Source: Alteromonas sp. CI.11.F.A3
GTDB taxonomy: Bacteria > Pseudomonadota > Gammaproteobacteria > Enterobacterales > Alteromonadaceae
Assembly (NCBI RefSeq): GCF_032925565.1
Contig: NZ_CP136708.1
Span: 4,030,001-4,094,000 of the forward strand
Direction of reading: 5' to 3'
DNA length: 64,000 nt
Shown here: positions 7,905 to 16,651 of the stretch, piece by piece
Layout of the letters: each line of letters begins with the position of its first letter
Numbering within the stretch: position 1 is the stretch's first letter
The notes under the pieces: model-generated
Told to the model about the DNA's origin: nothing
Seen by the model: only the letters and a program-made list of their open reading frames with translations
The model's database searches: none
Position numbers and translations under genes: made by a program

Positions 7905-9614
7905 ATGATGAAATTTCCGCGCAAACATTACTCTACTCTTGCAGTGGCTGTTGCCACAAGTTTATTTATGAGCGCCTGCTCTAAGGCGCCAGAAGAGACA
8001 GTATCAAAAACAAATCCTTCTGTAGAGGCTCCGCAAACTGCATCACCCGATAGTGCCCTTCTTGTGAATGAGTCTCGGCTATCTATTTATCATCCCGTTG
8101 AACTCACAAGCGATTTATCCCACTTAAGCGACAACCAACAAAAGATGATTGGTTTGCTTATTGATGCATCAAAGATAATGGATGACTTATTTTGGAAACA
8201 AGCCTTTTTCGGCGATAAAAGTGAGTTTCTAAATAATATTAAAAGCGACGATGTAAAACACTTTGCTTCAATCAACTACGGCCCATGGGACAGATTGAAC
8301 GGCGATAGCCCTTTTCTTTCAGGCTATGAAGAAAAAGCCCTAGGTGCAGAGTTTTATCCTCACAACATGACAAAGGCCGACTTCGCCACCGCTACGTTTG
8401 AAGGCAAACAAGGCTTATACTCGTTAGTGAAGCAAGATGAAGCTGGCAACCTTTACTCTGTACCCTACTCTGAGGCGTACAAAAGTGAATTAACTGCAGC
8501 ATCCAAAATTCTAAAAGAAGCGGCTGAACTGGCAGAAAACTCAAGCTTTAAAGCCTACTTAACCCTTCGTGCACAAGCATTACTTACCGACGATTACTTA
8601 GCGTCTGACATGGCATGGATGGACATGAAGACCAACCCTGTAGAGTTGGTAATTGGGCCAATTGAAAGCTATGAAGACCAGCTATTTGGTTATCGCGCCG
8701 CCTTTGAAGCCTACGTTCTGGTAAAAGATTTAGCTTGGAGTGAAAAGCTCGCAAAATACGCAGCATTTCTTCCAGAGTTACAACAAGGTTTACCTGTACC
8801 TGCCCAGTACAAAGCAGAAGTACCAGGCTCCGATGCCGACTTAAACGCCTATGATGTAGTGTATTACGCGGGTCATTCAAACGCTGGCAGTAAAACCATT
8901 GCGATTAACTTGCCTAACGATGAGCGTGTACAGCTTGAAAAAGGCACCCGTCGCTTGCAACTGAAAAACGCTATGCGTGCCAAGTTCGACAATATTCTTA
9001 TTCCCATTGCAGACATGCTAATTGCACCTGAGCAACGCGCTCATATTACGTTTGATGCGTTTTTTGCTAACACTATGTTTCACGAAGTGGCGCATGGCTT
9101 AGGGATAAAAAACACCCTTGATGGCAGCAATACGGTAAGAGGTTCATTGAAAGAGCACGCCTCTGCATTAGAAGAAGGTAAAGCTGACATTTTAGGTCTT
9201 TACATGATTCAAAGCTTGCTAGAAAAAGGTGAAATTTCAGAAGGTACACTTGAAGATTACTATGTGACCTTTATGGCTGGAATTTTTCGCTCAGTACGTT
9301 TTGGGGCGTCTAGTGCACACGGAAAAGCGAATATGATCCGCTTTAATTTCTTTGCACAAGAAGGCGCTTTTGAGCAAACCGAAGACGGTGTTTATCGCGT
9401 TAATGTTGAGAAAATGGGCGCAGCAGTAGCCGCGTTATCAGAGCTTATATTAACCTTGCAAGGTGATGGCGATTACGACGGTGTTGCAGAACTTGTCGAC
9501 AGTATGGGCGTAATTAAACCACAGCTAGCGGCAGATTTAGCACGCTTAGAAGCGGCAAATATTCCTGTGGATATTCACTTCGAACAAGGCAAAAAGGTAC
9601 TTGGTTTGAACTAA
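7905..9614 (+). CDS. Dipeptidyl-peptidase III-like zinc peptidase, predicted lipoprotein
   Basis: A 569-residue protein with a signal peptide ending in a lipobox-like FMSAC (Cys25), so it is probably membrane-anchored in the periplasm. The zinc site HEVAH (H393, E394, H397) is followed about 25 residues later by EEGKAD (423-428), whose Glu is the probable third ligand. This layout resembles the DPP III/M49 relatives of bacteria, although the classic M49 motif HEXXGH is one residue longer. It probably cleaves small peptides. The gene stands alone behind an FNR box. The exact peptidase family is less certain than the metallopeptidase fold. Confidence 0.75.
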   Translation: MMKFPRKHYSTLAVAVATSLFMSACSKAPEETVSKTNPSVEAPQTASPDSALLVNESRLSIYHPVELTSDLSHLSDNQQKMIGLLIDASKIMDDLFWKQAFFGDKSEFLNNIKSDDVKHFASINYGPWDRLNGDSPFLSGYEEKALGAEFYPHNMTKADFATATFEGKQGLYSLVKQDEAGNLYSVPYSEAYKSELTAASKILKEAAELAENSSFKAYLTLRAQALLTDDYLASDMAWMDMKTNPVELVIGPIESYEDQLFGYRAAFEAYVLVKDLAWSEKLAKYAAFLPELQQGLPVPAQYKAEVPGSDADLNAYDVVYYAGHSNAGSKTIAINLPNDERVQLEKGTRRLQLKNAMRAKFDNILIPIADMLIAPEQRAHITFDAFFANTMFHEVAHGLGIKNTLDGSNTVRGSLKEHASALEEGKADILGLYMIQSLLEKGEISEGTLEDYYVTFMAGIFRSVRFGASSAHGKANMIRFNFFAQEGAFEQTEDGVYRVNVEKMGAAVAALSELILTLQGDGDYDGVAELVDSMGVIKPQLAADLARLEAANIPVDIHFEQGKKVLGLN

Positions 9615-9649
9615 CCACTTCCTTTCTATAAGTGGTTTAGTAAAGACTA

Positions 9650-9686
9650 AGCCGGTTAGTTGCCTGTGTTAAGCAACTAGCCGGCT
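9650..9686. terminator. Long hairpin between convergent peptidase and hinT genes
   Basis: Arms AGCCGGTTAGTTGC (9650-9663) and GCAACTAGCCGGCT (9673-9686) form a 14-base stem with one wobble. No strong T run follows on either strand, so it may act as a bidirectional terminator or only as an mRNA-stabilising hairpin. Confidence 0.45.
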
Positions 9687-9714
9687 ATTAAACTTATCGC
9701 TATGCGTTTAAAAG

Positions 9715-10083
9715 CTATTCTAAACGCTTAGCGTTATCGGTATATGGCGGCCAGCCCATGATTTTACCGGCTAGTACATGCAAGTGTATGTGGTACACCG
9801 TTTGCCCACCAAACTCATTACAGTTCATTACCGTGCGGTAACCCTGCTCATCCACACCTAATTCAGCGGCTACCTTCGCAGCAATATAAGATAAATGCCC
9901 CACCAACTCTCTATCTTCTTTTGTGATGTCATTGATAGTAGGAATTGCTTTTTTCGGGATCACTAAAAAATGCACCGGCGCTTGCGGGTTAATGTCCCTG
10001 AACGCCAACGAGATATCATCTTCATAAAGGATATCTGCTGGAATTTCTTTATTGATAATCTTCGTAAAAATAGTGTCTAACAT
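9715..10083 (-). CDS. hinT: HIT family purine nucleoside phosphoramidase (HinT)
   Basis: A 122-residue histidine-triad protein that hydrolyses adenosine 5'-phosphoramidates and related compounds. The active-site motif HIHLHV has H98, H100 and H102, preceded by GGQTVY. Length and the N-terminal [22 protein letters not shown] fit bacterial HinT. It is transcribed away from the convergent peptidase gene and lies downstream of uppP with about 140 bases between them. Confidence 0.93.
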   Translation of the reverse strand: MLDTIFTKIINKEIPADILYEDDISLAFRDINPQAPVHFLVIPKKAIPTINDITKEDRELVGHLSYIAAKVAAELGVDEQGYRTVMNCNEFGGQTVYHIHLHVLAGKIMGWPPYTDNAKRLE

Positions 10084-10225
10084 TGCGTACTCCCTGCATC
10101 AATTATTGTAACCATACTGCGTTGCTGAATACGTCAAAAAAGGCGACGTCCGAAAAGGAAAATCGCTCCTTTGTGTTACGCCAACACAGTATTATGAACC
10201 CTATGCTAACAGCTTGGGGAAAAGC

Positions 10226-11026
10226 TTATGCGAAAACGAACCAAAGCAAAATGACGCCTAACAGTAAGCGATAAATCACAAATGGAAGCATACCAATTCG
10301 CGATATCCAGCTAAGGAAGAGGTAAATACATAAGTAAGCACTCACAAATGAGAACGCAGCGCCATAAAGCAACGCAGACCAATCAACTGCTTCGTTAGCT
10401 TGTAATAAATCAAGAGTGGCGAGCAAACCGGCGCCCAAAATAACAGGGATAGACAGTAAAAACGAAAAGCGCGCACAGCTCTCTCTATTTAAGCCCAGCA
10501 TCAAACCTGCTGTCATGGTAATACCCGAGCGAGAAGTACCAGGGATTAGCGCCAGTACTTGCGCTAAACCAATCAACAATGCTTGTTTCCAGTTAAGCGA
10601 TGTTAATTCTTGAGTGCGTTTCGCGGTGGCGTCGGCATACCATAGGGCTAGGCCAAAAATAATGGTGGTAGCGGCGATAACAAGGGCAGTCCTGGCGTTA
10701 AGCTCTATCCAGTCTTTCATGACAAAACCAATAATTACAGCAGGTATAGTGGCGATAATCACATACCAGGCCAACTTACTGTCAGTGTTTTGCTCTTTTG
10801 TGAATCCCTTGGTAACCCACGCCACTGTCATTTGTACGATTTCTTGGCGAAAATAAATCATTACCGCCAGTAAACTTCCCACGTGAACAGCAACATCAAA
10901 CGCTAACCCCTGACTTACCCAGCCAAATAGTTCTGCGGGCAATAATAGGTGCCCAGAACTGCTGATAGGTAAAAACTCGGTAACGCCCTGAATAATGGCC
11001 AATATGATTATTTCGAACAGTGTCAT
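10226..11026 (-). CDS. uppP: Undecaprenyl-diphosphate phosphatase UppP (BacA)
   Basis: Integral membrane phosphatase that recycles undecaprenyl diphosphate to the monophosphate for cell-wall synthesis. Its loss or excess affects bacitracin tolerance. The family signatures QGVTEFLPISSSGHLLL and PGTSRSG are present. I place the start at the ATG at 11026 (266 residues); a TTG at 11044 would overlap folK. With this start it lies 8 bases after the folK stop, so folB-folK-uppP are likely one transcript. Confidence 0.95.
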   Translation of the reverse strand: MTLFEIIILAIIQGVTEFLPISSSGHLLLPAELFGWVSQGLAFDVAVHVGSLLAVMIYFRQEIVQMTVAWVTKGFTKEQNTDSKLAWYVIIATIPAVIIGFVMKDWIELNARTALVIAATTIIFGLALWYADATAKRTQELTSLNWKQALLIGLAQVLALIPGTSRSGITMTAGLMLGLNRESCARFSFLLSIPVILGAGLLATLDLLQANEAVDWSALLYGAAFSFVSAYLCIYLFLSWISRIGMLPFVIYRLLLGVILLWFVFA

Positions 11027-11034
11027 TCCGTTGC

Positions 11035-11529
11035 TTAGCTCCAAGTAAAATTGATGGGCGAGAGTGCTTGTGTTTCTTTATCGAAAGCCTGCCAAAGCGC
11101 CTCGTAGGTTTTGCCTTCAACAGGGTGAATATCATTGGGAACCAATTCAGCTAACGGCCATAGTACAAAGGCGTTATACAGAATCTCTTCCCGAGGCAAT
11201 ACGACGGGTTCATGGGTAACTTGGTCGTCGTATGTGAGTAAATCTAAATCTAGTGTACGGGAACAAAATTTCTTTTCCCCGTGTTTACGGCCATTGTCGC
11301 TTTCAATCTGACGAAAGGTATCTCGCACTTCAATGATACTCATAGAAGTCTCGGCTTTCGCGACTAAATTATAAAAAGCACTGCCATCGAAGCCGACTGA
11401 CTCACTCTCATATACCGAAGAGTAGCTAACGTCATCGAAATTCTGTTTAAGCGCTTTAATACTTTCTCGTATGTAGTGTTCTTTGTCGATATTAGAACCC
11501 ACACTAATTAAAATCGTATGACGCCCCAC
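11035..11529 (-). CDS. folK: 2-amino-4-hydroxy-6-hydroxymethyldihydropteridine pyrophosphokinase FolK
   Basis: Folate pathway enzyme that transfers pyrophosphate from ATP to 6-hydroxymethyl-dihydropterin. The 164-residue protein has the typical ILISVGSNIDKEHYI start and the CSRTLDLDLLTYDD signature. The start codon is GTG, and its first base is the last base of the folB TAG stop, indicating translational coupling. It supplies the substrate for FolP (not in the window). Confidence 0.94.
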   Translation of the reverse strand: MGRHTILISVGSNIDKEHYIRESIKALKQNFDDVSYSSVYESESVGFDGSAFYNLVAKAETSMSIIEVRDTFRQIESDNGRKHGEKKFCSRTLDLDLLTYDDQVTHEPVVLPREEILYNAFVLWPLAELVPNDIHPVEGKTYEALWQAFDKETQALSPINFTWS

Positions 11530-11882
11530 TAGGACTTTTCCTGATACATAGCCACTGCCACCGTTTGTGCATTAGGAAGAATATTCGGCTTCACAATTTT
11601 CAGGCGAATAGCATGAGCCCCAAAGGTGGCAAGTACTTGCTTCATTACAGCACCGCCAAATGCTTCTAGCAGCATAAAGCGACTGTTTTTCCCTACCTCA
11701 GTAATGCAATCAGCCACGTCGGCGTAGTTAATGGTGTCATCAACATTATCCGACTGCATTGCAGCATCTAGGTCAGCGTCGAGTTCAACATCGAGCAACA
11801 GCGTGGTTACACGCTCGCGCTCCCAATCATACACACCAATGAGGGTATCGACAGCTAGCCCTGTTATATATATTTTTCCCAT
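11529..11882 (-). CDS. folB: Dihydroneopterin aldolase FolB
   Basis: Folate pathway enzyme that converts 7,8-dihydroneopterin to 6-hydroxymethyl-dihydropterin. I chose the ATG at 11882 (MGKIYITGLAVDTLIGVYDWE, 118 residues), which matches the usual FolB start; further ATGs at 11894 and 11906 would add short tails. The conserved IGVYDWER and NYADVAD blocks are visible. It is first gene of folB-folK-uppP and divergent from plsY, another common gammaproteobacterial neighbour. Confidence 0.92.
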   Translation of the reverse strand: MGKIYITGLAVDTLIGVYDWERERVTTLLLDVELDADLDAAMQSDNVDDTINYADVADCITEVGKNSRFMLLEAFGGAVMKQVLATFGAHAIRLKIVKPNILPNAQTVAVAMYQEKS

Positions 11883-12120
11883 AAACCTTTTCATTCTTAT
11901 GACCATACTGGTCTTACTACCACGTTAACTTCTTCTCAAAAGGTGGTATATCACTTTTGAATGGAGTAGCTTTACGCTTTACGTTATTCGCCTTAGAGCG
12001 ATGGTGGCACAACTATACCGTTGTACTGCAAGTGGGGGCAACACGCACAATAGCATTCGCCTCATATTATTAGTGTAGATATACGTTTAGTGTACAAAGC
12101 AGCAGGTTAAAGCAGCAATA

Positions 12121-12723
12121 ATGATACCGTTAGCCCTATTAATGATTTGTGTAGCCTATTTGTTTGGCTCTTTATCGAGCGCGGTAGTTATCTGCAAAGC
12201 ATTTTCTCTCCCCGATCCCCGTACTGCAGGCTCTAAGAACCCCGGCGCCACCAATGTATATCGAATTGGTGGCAGAATTCCGGCTTTGCTGGTGTTGGTA
12301 ATGGATATTTTGAAAGGCACTATTCCGGTTTACTCAAGCTACTTTCTAGGCTTGGAACCCGTGCTTTTAGGTCTTATCGCTATTGCCGCATGTTTAGGCC
12401 ATATTTTCCCTTTATATTTTGGCTTTAAAGGGGGCAAAGCAGTAGCAACGGCATTTGGTTCCATGTTACCTATTGGGTTAGATTTGGCAGGGCTACTTAT
12501 TCTAAGCTGGGTTATTGTGGTGTTTCTTACCGGCTACTCGTCACTCGGCGCATTGGTTGCAGTCAGCCTAGCGCCGCTGTTTACGTGGTTAATAAAGCCA
12601 CTTTATACCGTTCCGGTACTCATGCTGTCTTTACTTATCATCTTACGGCACCGGGAAAATATCGCCCGATTGATGAGCCGTTCTGAAGGTAAAATTTGGG
12701 ACAAGGGCAACACCAAAGAGTAA
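12121..12723 (+). CDS. plsY: Acyl-phosphate:glycerol-3-phosphate acyltransferase PlsY
   Basis: Membrane enzyme that makes lysophosphatidic acid from acyl-phosphate and glycerol-3-phosphate, the first acylation in phospholipid synthesis. The 200-residue protein has five or so membrane helices. It carries the three PlsY motifs: [11 protein letters not shown], the [12 protein letters not shown] block, and [18 protein letters not shown]. It is divergent from folB. Ribosome-site match is weak. Confidence 0.95.
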   Translation: MIPLALLMICVAYLFGSLSSAVVICKAFSLPDPRTAGSKNPGATNVYRIGGRIPALLVLVMDILKGTIPVYSSYFLGLEPVLLGLIAIAACLGHIFPLYFGFKGGKAVATAFGSMLPIGLDLAGLLILSWVIVVFLTGYSSLGALVAVSLAPLFTWLIKPLYTVPVLMLSLLIILRHRENIARLMSRSEGKIWDKGNTKE

Positions 12724-12763
12724 CTACTATCATCCTGTTGGCCTAACAAACGCTATTGATGAT

Positions 12764-14068
12764 TTATCGTAAACCTTGCCTTAATACGTCAATTTCGCCA
12801 TCAATAGTTGTCAGTAATTCCAGCCCCATAATTTCCGCCAACGCTGGGTATATTTCCAAATTGCTAAACGCAGGCACTGTCTTACCTTCTTCAAATGAGG
12901 GGCCAGATGCAACAAATAACCCTCCCATATCTGGAAGCGTATTTAAGTATCCATGCCCACCTTTACTAACATGGATGTCCTCTTCACTTCTAAAACGACC
13001 TGGAGGCGAAATTTCAATAATAATGTCGCCAGTGCGCTCGTTGTACGGTATTTGCCTTTTATTACGCTCAGCAGTGGTTAACACATTAAATTGGCCGTTT
13101 GCGACCGCATTAAGCCGTGATGCCTCATCTGCAATTAGCTCGGGCGACACCTCAGAATGTGCATATAATCGAACCAGAGCACCACTATTATTAATGGTAA
13201 AATAATCCGGAATATCTAGAGATTCCACCATAACGTTATGACTGTCTTTTAATGTTGTCATTCCGTGATCAGACACTATCACTAAATCTACCTTTATGGG
13301 CAGCGTGTTCAGACGGTCATACAGTTGGCCAATTAACTCATCAACCTCAGCTACGGCTTCTTTTGTTTTTGACGACGTAGGCCCTTCGTCGTGACCCACC
13401 GTATCGGTTAGCGAAAAATAGCCTGCAACAAAGAGTGGGCGTGATGCTTCAGGTAAACGTAGCCATTGAACAATTTGATCAATCCGCTGTTGGTAGTCCG
13501 CATATTTTGAATAATGGTAAAGATAGGTAGGAAGAGCGCCGGCTATTCTGGCGTCAGATTCAGGCCAGAAAAAGGTCGCTGCTTTATGTCCCTGAAATTC
13601 AGCTAAATGCCAAAGGGGCAATGCCGTAATCCAACTACTATCTTGCTTAGCTTTACCCATCGAATATTTAGCATATCCCCCCGCACTATCAGGCCGCGAC
13701 TTAGCATAGAACCGGTTATCAATAATACCGTGGTTTATGGGTAACAGCCCCGTTATAATCGAAATATGGTTAGGGAATGTATTCGCAGGATAAACTGGCG
13801 TTAATGATGTTGATCGCACACCCGCTTTAGCAATACGGGCGAGATTTTTTGCATCGTGAAGTTCAATGTAATCATGCCTAAACCCATCTAATGAGATGAG
13901 TACGACATGATTTTTTTCGTGCTGGACCGGTAAATTGGTAATGGGGTCTAACGTGATATCGTTATGACTTTGGGCGTTGGCATATAAAGCTACTAGCGAT
14001 AAAACACTAGCAATGGATAGCTTTACGTAAAATTGAATGAATCGCCAAGGTTGAATCTTTTCAAACAT
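12764..14068 (-). CDS. Secreted alkaline phosphodiesterase / nucleotide pyrophosphatase (ENPP-like)
   Basis: Type I phosphodiesterase/nucleotide pyrophosphatase-superfamily enzyme, about 434 residues. A signal peptide ends near LVALYANAQ. The metal and nucleophile region HVVLISLDGFRHDYI is followed by the Thr nucleophile in PVYPANTFPNHISIITG. Later metal ligands appear in DTVGHDEGP, VSDHGM and GGHGY. It would hydrolyse phosphodiester or pyrophosphate bonds of extracellular nucleotides in the periplasm. An AGGA sequence precedes the ATG at 14068; an earlier ATG at 14095 lacks this and would add nine residues before the signal peptide. It lies between plsY (convergent) and tsaD. Confidence 0.88.
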   Translation of the reverse strand: MFEKIQPWRFIQFYVKLSIASVLSLVALYANAQSHNDITLDPITNLPVQHEKNHVVLISLDGFRHDYIELHDAKNLARIAKAGVRSTSLTPVYPANTFPNHISIITGLLPINHGIIDNRFYAKSRPDSAGGYAKYSMGKAKQDSSWITALPLWHLAEFQGHKAATFFWPESDARIAGALPTYLYHYSKYADYQQRIDQIVQWLRLPEASRPLFVAGYFSLTDTVGHDEGPTSSKTKEAVAEVDELIGQLYDRLNTLPIKVDLVIVSDHGMTTLKDSHNVMVESLDIPDYFTINNSGALVRLYAHSEVSPELIADEASRLNAVANGQFNVLTTAERNKRQIPYNERTGDIIIEISPPGRFRSEEDIHVSKGGHGYLNTLPDMGGLFVASGPSFEEGKTVPAFSNLEIYPALAEIMGLELLTTIDGEIDVLRQGLR

Positions 14069-14137
14069 AATGGTTGTCCTACAAGCTAAATACATACTTT
14101 TTAGTTAGCATGATAACCCTGCCCCACGATAGCTTTA

Positions 14138-15151
14138 TTATACAGGCGCTAACATATCGAGTGGCCAGCGAGGTTTGGCTTGTGAAGAAAGCCCTAATAT
14201 TTCACCTGCTTTTAAACGCTGCATACCTGCATAGGCAATCATGGCACCGTTGTCGGTACAGTATGCCAAGTTCGGGTAGAACACTTCCCCACGTAAATCG
14301 TCCATCAAGGTTTTCATTTGTGAGCGCAGCATGGTGTTCGCACTTACGCCTCCAGCAATGACAAGGCGCTTCATCCCAGTTTGTTTAAGCGCTCGCTTAC
14401 ATTTAATGATTAACGTGTCGATAACCGCTTCTTGAAATGCATAAGCAATATTTGCTTTGGTTTGTTCGTCGTCATCCGCAGCACGAATAGTATTGGCTGC
14501 AAACGTTTTTAAACCGCTAAAGCTAAAATCTAAACCAGGGCGATCTGTCATAGGACGTGGGAATTTGTAGTGGCCTGGCTCACCTTTTTCAGCCAATTTA
14601 GCTAATAAAGGCCCACCAGGATAATCAAGCCCCAGAAGCTTAGCGGTTTTATCGAAGGCTTCGCCGGCAGCATCATCTATCGACTCGCCAAGTACTTCGT
14701 AGCTGCCTATACCTTCTACTTTTACCAACATAGAATGGCCGCCCGATACTAACAATGCAATAAAGGGAAATTCAGGTGCGTTATCTTCTAGCATGGGGGC
14801 AAGTAAATGCCCTTCCATATGATGCACACCTACCGCAGGTACACCCCACGCATACGCTAAAGAACGGCCCACTGATGAACCGACTAATAAGGCACCAACA
14901 AGGCCTGGACCTTGGGTAAAGGCTACGCCGTCTAATTCACTAGGTTGGGTGTTAGCATCACTAAGCGCTTTTTCGATAAGGGGAATAATTTTTCGAACAT
15001 GATCTCGTGACGCAAGTTCAGGCACTACACCGCCGTAATCGGCGTGTAATTTAACTTGGCTATATAATTCGTGTGACAATAACCCCGCAGTGTCGTCATA
15101 AACGGCAATACCCGTTTCATCACAAGAAGTTTCTATTCCTAATATACGCAT
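14138..15151 (-). CDS. tsaD: tRNA N6-threonylcarbamoyladenosine synthase subunit TsaD
   Basis: Catalytic subunit transferring threonylcarbamoyl to A37 of ANN-decoding tRNAs. The 337 residues equal the Escherichia coli length. The start [20 protein letters not shown], the metal-binding [11 protein letters not shown] and the nucleotide-binding [10 protein letters not shown] blocks are diagnostic. It is divergent from rpsU, the classical gene order in gammaproteobacteria. Confidence 0.97.
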   Translation of the reverse strand: MRILGIETSCDETGIAVYDDTAGLLSHELYSQVKLHADYGGVVPELASRDHVRKIIPLIEKALSDANTQPSELDGVAFTQGPGLVGALLVGSSVGRSLAYAWGVPAVGVHHMEGHLLAPMLEDNAPEFPFIALLVSGGHSMLVKVEGIGSYEVLGESIDDAAGEAFDKTAKLLGLDYPGGPLLAKLAEKGEPGHYKFPRPMTDRPGLDFSFSGLKTFAANTIRAADDDEQTKANIAYAFQEAVIDTLIIKCKRALKQTGMKRLVIAGGVSANTMLRSQMKTLMDDLRGEVFYPNLAYCTDNGAMIAYAGMQRLKAGEILGLSSQAKPRWPLDMLAPV

Positions 15152-15427
15152 ACTATTCCTAATATTTGCATTGAGCCAAACCTTACTTTTACGTCTTTAA
15201 TAACAAAGTTTATTACAATAGATCAGTACCTGACCTGTTTGATCATCTGCGATCTGTGATATGATCCACTCAACCAATGCGGGATCGCGCTGAATTCTTC
15301 TTCTCACGTAGACAGATAAAAGGTATTACCTTGTCTCAGAGGGCGCAGAGTTTACCTTTATTCCGCATATCTTGGAATGGTGCTTCGTTTATTTGCGCAA
15401 TATTGCCTATTTTTTGGCAATTCAGTC

Positions 15428-15456
15428 TTTACTTTCTGTTCGGAAATGATTAGAAT
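15428..15456 (+). promoter_or_regulatory. Likely sigma-70 promoter for rpsU
   Basis: TTTACT (15428-15433) and TAGAAT (15451-15456) are separated by 17 bases, giving a leader of roughly 78 bases before rpsU. The rest of the 389-base tsaD-rpsU gap shows no gene; the opposing tsaD promoter must lie in its left half. Confidence 0.5.
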
Positions 15457-15540
15457 TTCGCACCATTTTTAACCCGGGTGGCCTTTTTAGCGCTCAATTT
15501 CCCGGAATTATACAGCAAAAGTTTTGAGGTGAGTGTTTAA

Positions 15541-15756
15541 ATGCCTATCGTTAAAGTTAGAGAAAACGAGCCGTTTGATGTAGCGCTGCGTCGTTTTAAG
15601 CGTTCTTGTGAGAAAGCAGGCGTATTGTCTGAAGTTCGTCGTCGTGAGTTCTTCGAAAAGCCTACTTGGGAACGCAAGCGTAAGAAAGCCGCTGCCAAAA
15701 AGCGTCATCTAAAGAAATTAGCTCGTGAAAACGCACGTCGCGTAAAACTCTACTAA
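15541..15756 (+). CDS. rpsU: 30S ribosomal protein S21
   Basis: Small-subunit ribosomal protein of 71 residues, very basic, with [21 protein letters not shown] at the N-terminus and a Lys/Arg-rich C-terminus. A strong GAGGTGAG ribosome site precedes the ATG. It begins the rpsU-yqeY-dnaG-rpoD macromolecular synthesis cluster, linking translation, replication priming and transcription. A hairpin at 15779-15806 follows and may reduce read-through into the downstream genes. Confidence 0.98.
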   Translation: MPIVKVRENEPFDVALRRFKRSCEKAGVLSEVRRREFFEKPTWERKRKKAAAKKRHLKKLARENARRVKLY

Positions 15757-15778
15757 TACAGGGTTAACTTACGAGTCT

Positions 15779-15806
15779 GAAAGGTGTTGCATTTGCAGCA
15801 CCTTTC
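15779..15806 (+). terminator. Hairpin after rpsU, probable partial terminator
   Basis: GAAAGGTGTTGC pairs with GCAGCACCTTTC around an ATTT loop, with one wobble. The T tract after it is short (GCGTTTC), consistent with partial termination, as known for the rpsU-dnaG space in Escherichia coli. Confidence 0.6.
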
Positions 15807-16063
15807 GCGTTTCTGGGGTACAAAAACTGTTTCGCTCGTGCTAGTTGTTACAATTGTCGAATAACTTGTAATGCATCGTGGAATATCAATAATGCGTGTT
15901 AAAGCTCGTTTTCAATACGTTGCGGACTTACGTCATTATTTATAGTGCGTGCCTTTTATCGGGTATGCCTGTATAGAATCTCTTTTTTATTTATATCTTT
16001 CTTCTTTATATCTTTATAATGACTTTCCTTCTTTTTTGAAACTTTACTTAATTTGGGAGCATC

Positions 16064-16510
16064 ATGGCTTTAATAGACGATTTAAAATCTGCACAAAAAG
16101 ATGCAATGCGCGCTAAAGCGAAATTACGTCTAGGCACCATTCGTATGGCAATTGCAGCCATTAAACAACGTGAAATTGACGAGCAAATCACCTTAGGTGA
16201 TAGCGATATTCTTGCAGTATTAACCAAGATGGTTAAACAACGTCAAGATGCCGCCTCTCAGTTTGATGCCGCTGACCGTGATGATTTGGCCAGTAAAGAG
16301 CGTGAAGAGATTGTTGTGTTGGAAGGTTTTCTTCCTCAGCCTTTAACCGAAGACGAACTTGCCGCCTTAATTGATGAAGCAATGGTAAGCACCGGTGCTC
16401 AAGGTATGCAAGACATGGGTAAAGTAATGGGTAGCCTAAAACCACAAGTGCAAGGCCGTACCGATATGGGCGCACTAAGCGCTAAAATAAAAGCCCGTTT
16501 GAACGCCTAA
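16064..16510 (+). CDS. yqeY: GatB/YqeY domain protein
   Basis: A 148-residue protein consisting of the YqeY domain, which resembles the tRNA-binding tail of the amidotransferase subunit GatB. The N-terminus MALIDDLKSAQKDAMRAKAKLRLGTIRM and the GKVMGSLKPQVQGRTDMG C-terminal block are typical. It lies between rpsU and dnaG, as in many gammaproteobacteria, and has a GGGAGC ribosome site. The biochemical role of free-standing YqeY is not established. Confidence 0.92.
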   Translation: MALIDDLKSAQKDAMRAKAKLRLGTIRMAIAAIKQREIDEQITLGDSDILAVLTKMVKQRQDAASQFDAADRDDLASKEREEIVVLEGFLPQPLTEDELAALIDEAMVSTGAQGMQDMGKVMGSLKPQVQGRTDMGALSAKIKARLNA

Positions 16511-16545
16511 ATATCGTCAAAGATATAGCGGTAGAAATAGAATTA

Positions 16546-16577
16546 GCCGGGTTTGTGTAATCGCAAACCTGGCGTTT
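16546..16577 (+). terminator. Hairpin after yqeY
   Basis: GCCGGGTTTG and CAAACCTGGC (16546-16573) form a 10-base stem with one wobble, followed by GTTTTC. It could attenuate transcription into dnaG. Confidence 0.55.
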
Positions 16578-16651
16578 TCATTATTTACCTTCCCTGTTAA
16601 AGTACTTTTTTGTGCTACCCTAATTACCGTTATAAGCATTAGTGTCTCCCC

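Noticed and set aside
12756..13205. 149-codon plus-strand frame opposite the pyrophosphatase-like gene
   Set aside because: It lies antisense to clear active-site coding sequence (metal-binding motifs) and has no recognisable protein features.
15215..15275. GATC-rich dyads and a LexA-like pattern in the tsaD-rpsU gap
   Set aside because: I looked for the CTGT-N8-ACAG SOS box reported for rpsU in Escherichia coli, but found no match. The candidate TTGATC/TATGAT pair is spaced 15 bases, too short for a sigma-70 promoter.
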